From Atopomonas sediminilitoris (GTDB lineage: Bacteria > Pseudomonadota > Gammaproteobacteria > Pseudomonadales > Pseudomonadaceae): a stretch of DNA of 64,000 bases. A program made the translations under genes and the position numbers. The stretch lies in NCBI RefSeq assembly GCF_022601735.1, contig NZ_JAKUMM010000003.1:124001-188000 (forward strand), read 5' to 3'. The notes beneath the pieces were generated by a model that had not been told where the DNA came from, did not search any database, and saw only the letters and a list, made by a program, of their open reading frames with translations. Below, piece after piece: positions 46,947-53,654 of this stretch; within the stretch, counting starts at the first letter, position 1; every line of letters begins with the position of its first letter.

Positions 46947-48269
46947 ATGGGAAACCGTACACCACCGCTTACAGATACTCAGATAAGGAACGCCAAGCCC
47001 AAAGCCGAGCGCTACACCCTGCGCGATGGTGACGGCCTAGAACTGCTAATCCAAACCACAGGCGTTAAGGCGTGGTACTTCCGTTATAAATCGCCAGCCA
47101 CCGGCAAACGGGCCGTCTTTAAGTACGCCGCCCCACCCTACCCAGCCACCGGCCTAGCAACCGCCCGAACGTGGCGCGATGAATGCCGCGGCCTGCTGGC
47201 CCAAAGCATCGACCCCAAAGACCACGCCAAGGAACGCAAGCGAGCAGCCCAGCAAGAAGCCGCCAGCACATTTAAGTCCGTGGCCGCTGAATGGCACACC
47301 AACCAACTAAGCCAATGGAAGCCAGCCCACGCCGCTAGAGTCATGCGAACGTTTGAGCTTCACCTATTCCCAAGCCTTGGCGACCGACCAATAACAGCCA
47401 TAAGCGTGCCCGAGCTACTGCGCACCCTAAAAGCAATTCACGCCAAGGGCTTTGCCGATGTCGCCGCCAGAATGCGCGCTTATTGCCGTGGCATATTCGC
47501 CCACGCCCAGCAAGCACAGCTAAGGCAAGACAACCCAGCCGAGGCTCTAGCCAAGGCGCTACCAACTACCAAGACCGAGAACCGCCCAGCCCTACCACTT
47601 GAGCGTGTGCCCGAGCTGCTGGAGCGCATCGAGACCGACAAGGCCCACCCAGTCACCAAGGCAATGATTCGCCTAACCATGCTGACTTTCGTGCGCTCTA
47701 GTGAGATGCGCTTTGCACGCTGGTCTGAGATCGACTTCGCCCGCGCTGAATGGCTTATCCCCGGCGAGCGCGTACCGCTGGCTGGCGTTAAGCACTCAGA
47801 ACGTGGCGCAAAGATGAAAACGCCGCACCTAGTACCGCTGAGCAGCCAAGCGCTGGCGATATTCGAGCAGCTACACGCCGTCACAGGGCGCGGCGAGGTG
47901 ATCTTTCGACTAAACCACAACCCCGCGCCAGTGAGCGAGAACGCCACAAACTTAGCCCTACGCCGCATGGGTTACGACACCAAGACCGAGGTTTGCGGGC
48001 ATGGCTTCCGCACTATCGCGTGTAGCTCGCTGATTGAGTCTGGCTTGTGGTCGGTTGACGCCGTAGAGCGCCAGATGGGCCACCAAGAGCGCAACAACGT
48101 GCGCGCCGCTTACACCCATAAAGCCGAGTTCATCCAAGAACGCCGCTTAATGACCCAGTGGTGGGCTGACTACCTCGACGCCATACGCCCCGGCTACATA
48201 ACCCCGCACGACTTCGCCACCCCGCAAGAGCAGGGCGAGAACGTCACGACGATGGAGCGCAAGCGCTAA
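46947..48269 (+). CDS. Tyrosine recombinase / P4-type integrase
   Basis: 440 residues. An N-terminal DUF4102 arm-binding domain (PLTDTQIRNAKPKAERYTLRDGDGL) precedes a SAM-like core-binding domain and the catalytic domain. Catalytic residues: Arg in FVRSSEMRFARW, His-x-x-Arg in HGFRTIACS, His in MGHQERN and the nucleophile Tyr in AAYTHKAEF. The set is complete, so the enzyme should be active. ATG 46947 gives the usual start MGNRTPPL; the longer frame reads through the repeats at 46908-46943. It integrates at the adjacent tRNA-Leu. Confidence 0.93.
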   Translation: MGNRTPPLTDTQIRNAKPKAERYTLRDGDGLELLIQTTGVKAWYFRYKSPATGKRAVFKYAAPPYPATGLATARTWRDECRGLLAQSIDPKDHAKERKRAAQQEAASTFKSVAAEWHTNQLSQWKPAHAARVMRTFELHLFPSLGDRPITAISVPELLRTLKAIHAKGFADVAARMRAYCRGIFAHAQQAQLRQDNPAEALAKALPTTKTENRPALPLERVPELLERIETDKAHPVTKAMIRLTMLTFVRSSEMRFARWSEIDFARAEWLIPGERVPLAGVKHSERGAKMKTPHLVPLSSQALAIFEQLHAVTGRGEVIFRLNHNPAPVSENATNLALRRMGYDTKTEVCGHGFRTIACSSLIESGLWSVDAVERQMGHQERNNVRAAYTHKAEFIQERRLMTQWWADYLDAIRPGYITPHDFATPQEQGENVTTMERKR

Positions 48270-48374
48270 CCCTTTTGGCATGGCCTAGCTCGACGGAGCG
48301 AAAAGCGGAACATCCCACCCGCCTGACCATGCCGACTTATTCAACCAGTGGGCACGTTTGGGAGAGCGTTAAGC

Positions 48375-48992
48375 ATGAGTGATTTTTTAGAGCTACTGGA
48401 GTGGCTAAGCGTCGATCAAGCCCTCAAGTGGATAGCAAACGGAACTGGTAGCAGCCTTAGCTATGAAACCTTCTACGGACTTTGCGCCTCTGGAAAATTT
48501 CATGCCTATGTAGCAATAGAAGACTTGGATTTTACTGGCTACCCAGCGCCTAGGGTTGCCCTTGTCAGTACAAACAAAACTATGGTGAGGATTGTTAGTT
48601 TTTCATGGGGAAGCAAACACAAAGACTCTGATTTACTCGATTACTTAACAATTACCGACTTCAACCATGACGGAGAAGAACAGTGCGTACAAGTCTCTGA
48701 TATTGCCCCATCGTTTAAGCCTTTCGAAATCAAAGACTTTATTGAAAGCCTTACTACCACCGCCGAAGCACCGCCCGCAGAAAAACCGCTAGAACCCAGA
48801 GAGCGCGCAAGCGTGGCAAAAATAATCAGCGTCCTAGCCGCCGCCGCTGACATTGACCTTAGCCAGCCACACAAGGCGGAGGCGACATTCTCAGCACTAG
48901 CGGCCAACTTAGGGCTTGAGGCTCCAAGCACTGCCACGACCGTTAAGTTCTTTAAGATGGCTAGCGAGCACGCCAAAGAAAACCAACCCTAA
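48375..48992 (+). CDS. Unknown protein of the element
   Basis: 205 residues from ATG 48375 (GGAGAG upstream). Residues 1-130 look like a mixed alpha/beta domain (LSVDQALKWIANGTGSSLSYETFYGLCASG), and the C-terminal part (about 140-200) is helical. Base composition is clearly AT-richer than the rest of the element, which suggests a separate origin. I do not recognise it. Its position between integrase and alpA is where satellites and prophages often keep accessory cargo such as anti-phage genes; that is only a positional hint. Confidence 0.72.
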   Translation: MSDFLELLEWLSVDQALKWIANGTGSSLSYETFYGLCASGKFHAYVAIEDLDFTGYPAPRVALVSTNKTMVRIVSFSWGSKHKDSDLLDYLTITDFNHDGEEQCVQVSDIAPSFKPFEIKDFIESLTTTAEAPPAEKPLEPRERASVAKIISVLAAAADIDLSQPHKAEATFSALAANLGLEAPSTATTVKFFKMASEHAKENQP

Positions 48993-49027
48993 TAGGACTT
49001 ATTAGGGTTGTGCCTGACCCTAATAGG
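48985..49027. promoter_or_regulatory. CCCTAATA operator cluster upstream of alpA-like gene
   Basis: A perfect 10-5-10 palindrome (AACCCTAATA / TATTAGGGTT, 48985-49009) overlaps the preceding stop codon. A third CCCTAATAGG follows at 49018-49027. Direct plus inverted copies 58 bp before the AlpA-like start look like repressor binding sites. Confidence 0.65.
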
Positions 49028-49084
49028 GCACAAATAGCCCGCGCTTTCCTATCTTGGCCCCCGTAATCACTACGGAGGCCAACC

Positions 49085-49312
49085 ATGCCCACACAAGCCA
49101 ACCTTAAAGACCTGCCCGACCTGCTGACCAATGAGACCACAGCACAAACCCTTAGCCTGAGCGTTAGCGGCCTCAACAAGCTGCGCGCCCGTGATAAGCA
49201 ATTCCCCAAGCCGGTACGCTTTGGCGACTCTACTAGTCGCGCCTATTTCGTACGCGCCGAAGTAGCCGCCTATCTGGCTGCCAAGATGGCGCAACGTGGG
49301 GAGGCCGCATAA
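49085..49312 (+). CDS. AlpA-like HTH regulator / excisionase
   Basis: 75 residues, typical AlpA length. The winged-HTH pattern is LLTNETTAQTLSLSVSGLNKLRARDKQFPKPVRFG, followed by a wing and a C-terminal helix (AEVAAYLAAKMAQ). AlpA-type proteins switch on integrase/excision genes or act as recombination directionality factors in P4-like elements. The stop is directly followed by the next start codon. Confidence 0.85.
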   Translation: MPTQANLKDLPDLLTNETTAQTLSLSVSGLNKLRARDKQFPKPVRFGDSTSRAYFVRAEVAAYLAAKMAQRGEAA

Positions 49313-49669
49313 ATGAAAAAGGCCACCAACCCCAACATAGAGAAAGCAGCCAAGGCGAACTATAGCAGTAACCGCAGCGCGATTGCCCGTGTACTGGCCC
49401 GCCTGATGATCGCCCCAATGGACAAATTCGACGGTGAGCAAATTGGCGACCATGCGCTAAACACTACGGTTAGCGTCCTTGGCAATCGCCACGGCCTAAC
49501 CATTGCCCGCCGCCTTGTGCCGCTAAAGGCCAAGTGGGGCGATTCTGAGGTGATGCTTTACTGGCTGGAGCCTGAGCACATGGCCAAGGCCGCTAAGCTG
49601 CTGGAGCACTTCGACGCTAAGGCCCGCCAGCGTGAAACCAAGGCCGCCAAGCTGGAGGCCACACAATGA
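49313..49669 (+). CDS. Unknown small protein, probable winged-helix
   Basis: 118 residues, basic. SNRSAIARVLARLMIAP and TTVSVLGNRHGLTIARRLVPLKAKWG resemble a helix-turn-helix with a wing (VMLYWLEPEHM). It may be a DNA-binding regulator of the element; it is not recognised by name. It starts immediately after the alpA stop, and its own stop overlaps the next open frame. Confidence 0.65.
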   Translation: MKKATNPNIEKAAKANYSSNRSAIARVLARLMIAPMDKFDGEQIGDHALNTTVSVLGNRHGLTIARRLVPLKAKWGDSEVMLYWLEPEHMAKAAKLLEHFDAKARQRETKAAKLEATQ

Positions 49670-49738
49670 CCAAGCCGCTTGCACTGGCGATGGGGCGTGG
49701 CTACTCTAGCCCCGTCCTAGCCAAATCTAGGGCCGACC

Positions 49739-49760
49739 TTGGCCGGTCGAGCAACTTGGC
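49739..49760 (+). promoter_or_regulatory. Upstream C4 target site (TTGGCCG ... AACTTGGC)
   Basis: TTGGCCG (49739-49745) and AACTTGGC (49753-49760) are exact complements of two unpaired segments of the C4 RNA (49871-49877 and 49857-49864). This is the arrangement of the a/b (or seqA) targets in P1/P4 immunity. Confidence 0.8.
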
Positions 49761-49764
49761 GCAC

Positions 49765-49798
49765 AAGCGCCCACCACCCGAAAGCAGGCGCTTTTTTT
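49765..49798 (+). terminator. Intrinsic terminator just upstream of C4 RNA
   Basis: AAGCGCC-N15-GGCGCTT followed by a seven-T run. It lies between the upstream target site and the C4 RNA, as the attenuator-type terminator does in phage P4. Pairing of C4 with the nascent target is expected to promote termination here. Confidence 0.8.
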
Positions 49799-49819
49799 GT
49801 GCCTGTCGTTTCGAGTTAT

Positions 49820-49893
49820 GGCGGCTGTGCGTGGGACACCTTCGGGTGTGCCGGGTGCCAAGTTCCCGGTCGGCCAACCCGCGTACAGCCGTC
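49820..49893 (+). ncRNA. c4: C4/CI-type antisense RNA (phage immunity RNA)
   Basis: 74 nt fold into the C4 three-way junction. A 16-bp closing stem pairs 49820-49835 with 49878-49893 (three G-U pairs). Hairpin 1 is ACACC-UUCG-GGUGU. Hairpin 2 is CCGGG/CCCGG with loop UGCCAAGUU. The hairpin 2 loop and the single-stranded CGGCCAA are complementary to target sites on both sides. C4 RNAs of P1/P7 and CI RNA of P4 are processed from the leader and block expression of downstream genes. The downstream target overlaps the ribosome binding site of the gene at 49948. Confidence 0.88.
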
Positions 49894-49905
49894 ACCCTAA
49901 ACAGC

Positions 49906-49939
49906 TTGGCCGCTGCCGGTGATGGCTCCCAACTTGGAG
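49906..49939 (+). promoter_or_regulatory. Downstream C4 target site overlapping a ribosome binding site
   Basis: TTGGCCG (49906-49912) and AACTTGG (49931-49937) repeat the upstream target words. AACTTGG shares two bases with the GGAG ribosome binding site (49936-49939) of the next gene, so C4 pairing would block translation as in the P1 icd system. Confidence 0.8.
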
Positions 49940-49947
49940 CTTTACCC

Positions 49948-50106
49948 ATGCACACCACCCGTAAACCATCACAACACGCCAGCGCTTGGCGTGCTCTAGC
50001 CTTAGCCGCCTTGCGTGCTGATTCATCCCTAGCCGTTCGCCTTGCGCGCTATAACGCCGCAATGGCACGCGCTCGCCAGCTCGACAGCATGGAGGCCAGC
50101 GCATGA
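49948..50106 (+). CDS. 52-residue protein under C4 RNA control (Icd/Kil-position gene)
   Basis: 52 residues, Ala/Arg rich and helical (ALRADSSLAVRLARYNAAMARARQL). ATG 49948 has GGAG 8 nt upstream, inside the C4 target. In P1 and P4 the gene in this place (icd, kil) inhibits host growth or division, so a toxic role is possible but inferred from position only. The motif ARYxAAMxxARxL is shared with the 61-residue protein at 50384. A longer in-frame reading from 49666 passes through the C4 RNA. Confidence 0.68.
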   Translation: MHTTRKPSQHASAWRALALAALRADSSLAVRLARYNAAMARARQLDSMEASA

Positions 50107-50381
50107 CTGACCCCAAACTAGTGAGCCTAACCGCCCTAATGGGCGCGGCTGATGACGCCATCGAGCAAGTGGAATACGCCCACTATCAAAGCCAGCGCTT
50201 GGCCGCACTGATGGGCGCAATCCTGACCACCATCGACCACGGCCCAAGCGCTATTGAGGCGCGGCTAATTCGCATTACTGACCTAGTAGGGCTTGCCCAG
50301 TATTTGGCCGAGGACTTAGCCAACTACACAAGCAGCCAAGCCGAAGAACTACGCACCACGCTTAACGCGCTGGAGGTTTAA
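50103..50381 (+). CDS. Small acidic helical protein, unknown
   Basis: 92 residues, almost entirely helical by pattern (VSLTALMGAADDAIEQVEYAHYQSQRLAALMGAIL). The start overlaps the preceding stop (ATGA). It is not recognised. It lies in the replication operon of the element. Confidence 0.65.
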   Translation: MTDPKLVSLTALMGAADDAIEQVEYAHYQSQRLAALMGAILTTIDHGPSAIEARLIRITDLVGLAQYLAEDLANYTSSQAEELRTTLNALEV

Positions 50382-50383
50382 CC

Positions 50384-50569
50384 ATGCTGACTTTTCAAAG
50401 CTGCCCCTTGGCGGCTACGGGTTCGGCTTGCCTGACGAAAGCCAGCATGGCCGCCATCTGGCGCGAACACGCCAAGGCATCACTAACCGGCACCGCACCG
50501 GCTGCGCTTAAGGTCGCCCGCTACATGGCAGCCATGAACGCCGCCCGACGTCTGGAGGTAAACCAATGA
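50384..50569 (+). CDS. 61-residue protein, paralogue of the 52-residue gene
   Basis: The C-terminal half repeats the pattern ARYMAAMNAARRLEV seen in the 52-residue protein, preceded by AIWREHAKASLTG. GGAGG lies 7 nt before the ATG. The stop overlaps the primase-like start (ATGA). The function is unknown. Confidence 0.65.
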   Translation: MLTFQSCPLAATGSACLTKASMAAIWREHAKASLTGTAPAALKVARYMAAMNAARRLEVNQ

Positions 50570-51462
50570 TGGCCCACTACACCACCAACGAAGTGCAAAG
50601 CGCCTTCTGGCAAGCCCTGCAAGATGTCCACGGCCAGCGCGCACCCTACCCCGTGCCAGACGGCCAAATACGCCGCTTTCGTGGCGAGGGCGACAAAGCC
50701 GGGGCGCGTAATTGCTGGTACGTCCTGCACATGGATGGCCGCCCCCGTGGCTGCTTTGGAAGCTGGCGCACGGGTCAAACTGAGGTATGGGCCGCTGGCG
50801 CATCAACCGACCCCATCCACCGCACCGAACTAAGAAAAGCCGCAGCCGAGGCCAAGCGCATTAGGGATGCCGAAACCGCACGCCGCCAACACGCAGCCGC
50901 GATGCGCGCCGGTGAGCTTTGGGAGCTGGCCCGCCCTGCTGATGCGGCCCACCCCTACCTAGTCGCCAAGGGCTGCGAGCCGCACCACCTGCGCCAACGT
51001 GGCGACCTGCTGCTAGTGCCGCTGCTAGTGGCTGGCTGCCTTGTGAACATCCAGACCATCAACCGCCAAGGCTTCAAACTGTTCAACACAGGCGGGCGGG
51101 TTAAAGGCGCTGGCGCTTACTTTGGCACCATCGAGGACGGCCAGACCGTTTACGTCTGCGAAGGCTGGGCCACGGGCGCAACCCTGCACGAGTCCACCGG
51201 CTGCGCCGTGGTCGCCGCCATGAATGCGGGCAACCTGCTGGCCGTAGGGCTTGAGGTACAACGCCGCCACCCTGCCGCCGTGCTGGTGATCGCCTGCGAT
51301 GACGACCGCAAGACCACCGGCAACCCCGGCATTACTGCTGGCAACGAAGCCGCCCGAGCGCTTGGCGTGGGCGCTATCAAACCGGACTGGCCGCAAGGCG
51401 CACCCGAACACCTGAGCGACTTTAACGACCTGCGCCAATTCATGCTGGAGGCCCGCCAATGA
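50566..51462 (+). CDS. Toprim-domain primase-like protein
   Basis: 298 residues. The N-terminal half contains a zinc-less primase-like domain (CWYVLHMDGRPRGCFGSWRTG) and a basic helical linker. The Toprim domain (about 150-290) has the Glu in VCEGWATGATLHE and DxD in IACDDDRKTTGN. This is the P4 alpha-type primase split from its helicase. It primes replication of the element from the iteron-bearing region. It overlaps the next gene by 4 bp. Confidence 0.88.
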   Translation: MMAHYTTNEVQSAFWQALQDVHGQRAPYPVPDGQIRRFRGEGDKAGARNCWYVLHMDGRPRGCFGSWRTGQTEVWAAGASTDPIHRTELRKAAAEAKRIRDAETARRQHAAAMRAGELWELARPADAAHPYLVAKGCEPHHLRQRGDLLLVPLLVAGCLVNIQTINRQGFKLFNTGGRVKGAGAYFGTIEDGQTVYVCEGWATGATLHESTGCAVVAAMNAGNLLAVGLEVQRRHPAAVLVIACDDDRKTTGNPGITAGNEAARALGVGAIKPDWPQGAPEHLSDFNDLRQFMLEARQ

Positions 51463-52901
51463 CTGACTACATCAAGCCCGAGAAGCTGGCCCACAGCGGC
51501 GAAGTGATGCCACTGCCCACCGCCAGCGTTAAGCCAGAGCCGGTGCCATTGTTCGAGCAGCAAGCGCACTTGCCTTTTCCCGTGGCTGACCTGCCGCCCG
51601 TGGTGAGGGACGCAGCCGAGGCCGTGGCGTGGCACGTTCAAGCACCGCCAGAACTGGCCGCTATGACTGTGCTGGCCGCCGCCGTCACCGTGGCACAAGG
51701 CCGCATCAATGCCCCACGCGCTGAGGGCGGCGGGATGCCGTGCGGTATGTATCTGCTGGCGCTGGCTGAGAGTGGCGACCGCAAGAGCACCTGCCGCCGC
51801 ATGGCCTTTAAGCCCATCGACGCCAAAGAGAAGGCCGAACGCATCAACCACGGCCACGCCATGAAAGACTGGCTAGCAGATCGCGCCGCCCAAGAGCCAC
51901 GCCACGCCAAAGACTGGGAGCAGGAAAACCCGCCACCACTAGACCCGCGCACGCAGTTTTCAGACTGTAGCTTTGAAAGCGTAACGAGCCACTTTCTAGC
52001 CGGTGGACTGGTCGCCAGTTGGGATACCGACGAAGGCGGCCAGATGCTAGGCGGCCACAGCATGAAAGGCGATAACCGCGCCGCCATTCTGGGAGGACTG
52101 GCAAAGCTGTTCGATAACGGACGGGTTGAGCGTGACCGCGCCAAGAGCAACTTAGACGGCTCGGGCGTGGCGTTTGATCGCGCCTTTAGTGTGTCGCTAT
52201 TGGCCCAAGACGTAACCGTTTGCGCCGCACTGGCTGACCCTATCTTGATCGGGCAAGGCTTTCTGCCGCGCTTCCTGCTGGCCTACTGCAAGAGCATTGC
52301 CGGGACTCGGTTTATTACCCCTGAGCGCGAGCTGAACAAACCCGAGCATGACCCACGCCTGCAAACGTGGTGGACACTGCTGGAGGAACGCCAAACGCAC
52401 CCGCGATGCGCTGGGCCTAGTGGCGGGATTGACGCCCTAGTGATCGACCTAAGCGGCGATGCCAAGGCGGTTTGGTCGGCCTTCTTTAACGAGATGGAGC
52501 GCGAGCAAGAGCGCCAAGGCAAGCTAGAAGGCTTGCGCCCCTTCGCTGGCCGAGCCGGTGAGCACGCCCGCCGCCTTGCCACCGTCTTTGCTTTCATCAA
52601 CAAGCACGGCCAAATCACGCCCGAGGATATGCGCAGCGCTTGCGCCGTGGTGCGCTATTCCGTCGAGCAGTGGGCGCAGTACATCGAGGACGTAAGGCCA
52701 CCGAAAGAACTGGAGCAAGCCCAGCGCCTATTGGACTGGCTCAAGGCCAAAGAGTGGCGGGAGTTCGACCGCCTAAGGCTGAACAAAGACGGCCCTAGCT
52801 TTCTGCGCCGCCATGCCAATGCCCGTAACCAAGCACTTGAGGTGCTTTGCCTTCACCACTGGCTGACCATTGAAGGCAAAGTATTCAAGGCCAACTGGTA
52901 G
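51459..52901 (+). CDS. DUF3987 / YfjI-family ATPase (replicative helicase-like)
   Basis: 480 residues. An altered Walker A is ALAESGDRKST near residue 105, followed by SWDTDEGGQMLGGHSM and a Walker-B-like segment. The C-terminal part (about 390-480) is winged-helix-like. DUF3987 proteins accompany Toprim primases in satellites and plasmids and are thought to load on the origin. Tandem iterons start 2 bp after its stop codon. Confidence 0.85.
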   Translation: MTDYIKPEKLAHSGEVMPLPTASVKPEPVPLFEQQAHLPFPVADLPPVVRDAAEAVAWHVQAPPELAAMTVLAAAVTVAQGRINAPRAEGGGMPCGMYLLALAESGDRKSTCRRMAFKPIDAKEKAERINHGHAMKDWLADRAAQEPRHAKDWEQENPPPLDPRTQFSDCSFESVTSHFLAGGLVASWDTDEGGQMLGGHSMKGDNRAAILGGLAKLFDNGRVERDRAKSNLDGSGVAFDRAFSVSLLAQDVTVCAALADPILIGQGFLPRFLLAYCKSIAGTRFITPERELNKPEHDPRLQTWWTLLEERQTHPRCAGPSGGIDALVIDLSGDAKAVWSAFFNEMEREQERQGKLEGLRPFAGRAGEHARRLATVFAFINKHGQITPEDMRSACAVVRYSVEQWAQYIEDVRPPKELEQAQRLLDWLKAKEWREFDRLRLNKDGPSFLRRHANARNQALEVLCLHHWLTIEGKVFKANW

Positions 52902-52903
52902 CG

Positions 52904-53137
52904 TTTGCGGTCTTTGCGGTCTTTGCGGTGCGCCTAACTGCCGAGCCAGCAAACAAGCCACCCCAAATCGTTTTGGTCTAAGTGCGGTGCGGTGCGGTCT
53001 GTTGCGGTCTGGGGCTTCTTTCTTGCCTGCGCACCGCAACACACCGCAACCCACCGCAAACCAATACAAACACACGAAACCCTTTAACCATGCGGCCTTT
53101 AAAGACTTACACCGCAGAAACCGCAAACACCGCAAGC
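52904..53137. other. Candidate replication origin: TGCGGT iterons in both orientations
   Basis: Three perfect tandem 9-mers, TTTGCGGTC x2 and TTTGCGGTG, fill 52904-52930. GCGGT copies follow at 52983-53008. On the other side the inverse word appears in three 10-bp units (53031-53060, xxACCGCAAx) and three 9-bp units (53111-53137, ACCGCA at 53111, 53120, 53129). The two halves are mirror-oriented around an AT-richer centre. This is the layout of an initiator-bound origin next to primase and helicase genes. Confidence 0.78.
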
Positions 53138-53160
53138 CGTCCACAGCGACAACACCGCCG

Positions 53161-53187
53161 CCCCGCCACTGCGCGGGGTTTTAGTTT
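53161..53187 (+). terminator. Rho-independent terminator of the replication operon
   Basis: CCCCGC-N6-GCGGGG followed by TTTTAGTTT, about 260 bp past the DUF3987 stop, so the origin region is probably transcribed. Confidence 0.75.
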
Positions 53188-53251
53188 CCACCGGTGCCGA
53201 AAGTTTCCCCCCCTATGCGCAAGGGCTGGCGCTGATGCTCGACGGTGAGGC

Positions 53252-53281
53252 GAGCGGGTACGCATTGAGCGGGTACGCATT
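53252..53281 (+). repeat. 15-bp perfect tandem duplication
   Basis: GAGCGGGTACGCATT occurs twice in direct tandem. Its function is unknown; it could be a recent duplication or another binding site. Confidence 0.6.
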
Positions 53282-53468
53282 CAAGTACGCAGCCGCACAT
53301 TCACTAATCACAATCGAGCTAAGCCTAAGGCCGGTGCGCCCTTCGCCGCTTTCTTGCATTGATCGCAAGGGTCTATGAAGCAACGCCAAACCACTGGACA
53401 AGCAGACAGCCAAGCGTCTGCCGGTGTGGTATCCCCAAAGCTGGGGAGGCGTGCTTAGTGTCGAAAAC

Positions 53469-53500
53469 GGCACAGTGTGCCATTTACAGCACAGAGTGCC
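53469..53500. promoter_or_regulatory. Operator-like palindromes in the non-coding tail
   Basis: GGCACA-G-TGTGCC (53469-53481) is a perfect 6-1-6 palindrome. GCAC-AGA-GTGC follows at 53489-53499, 20 bp centre to centre (about two helical turns). No gene follows within 900 bp on either strand, so these may bind a structural or partition protein rather than a promoter repressor. Confidence 0.5.
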
Positions 53501-53588
53501 GGTAACGCTGCTGGCGTTACTCAAGCGTTACCACTAACCAACCGTTAGCAGATCGCCAAGGCGTGACAGGTCACGGCATGACCTCGAA

Positions 53589-53654
53589 CCGTTGAACATC
53601 CGTTGAACGACCGTTGAACGACCGTTGAACGACCGTTGAACGACCGTTGAGCGT
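53589..53654 (+). repeat. Six tandem 11-bp iterons (CCGTTGAACGA)
   Basis: Six 11-bp units run without gaps: CCGTTGAACAT, four exact CCGTTGAACGA, and CCGTTGAGCGT. The 11-bp period puts all copies on one face of the helix. It is unrelated to the TGCGGT iterons 450 bp upstream. It resembles a second replication region (compare ori and crr of P4) or a partition/incompatibility site. Confidence 0.85.

Noticed and set aside
49666..50106. 146-residue open frame overlapping the C4 RNA (Ash-like reading)
   Set aside because: It starts with an ATGA overlap, but it reads through the intrinsic terminator and the C4 RNA, is Cys/Arg rich with no fold, and the GGAG-ATG at 49948 explains its C-terminal part better. 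Such frames are often annotated as Ash proteins.
52870..53184. 104-residue frame after the ATPase gene
   Set aside because: It contains CGLCGLCG-type repeats produced by the 9-bp iterons and overlaps the ATPase gene end.
53213..53524. 103-residue minus-strand frame
   Set aside because: Composition reflects the 15-bp duplication and the palindromes; no start signal or family feature.
52904..53654. CRISPR-like repeat array
   Set aside because: Units are 9-11 bp, gapless and without spacers; they are iterons, not CRISPR.
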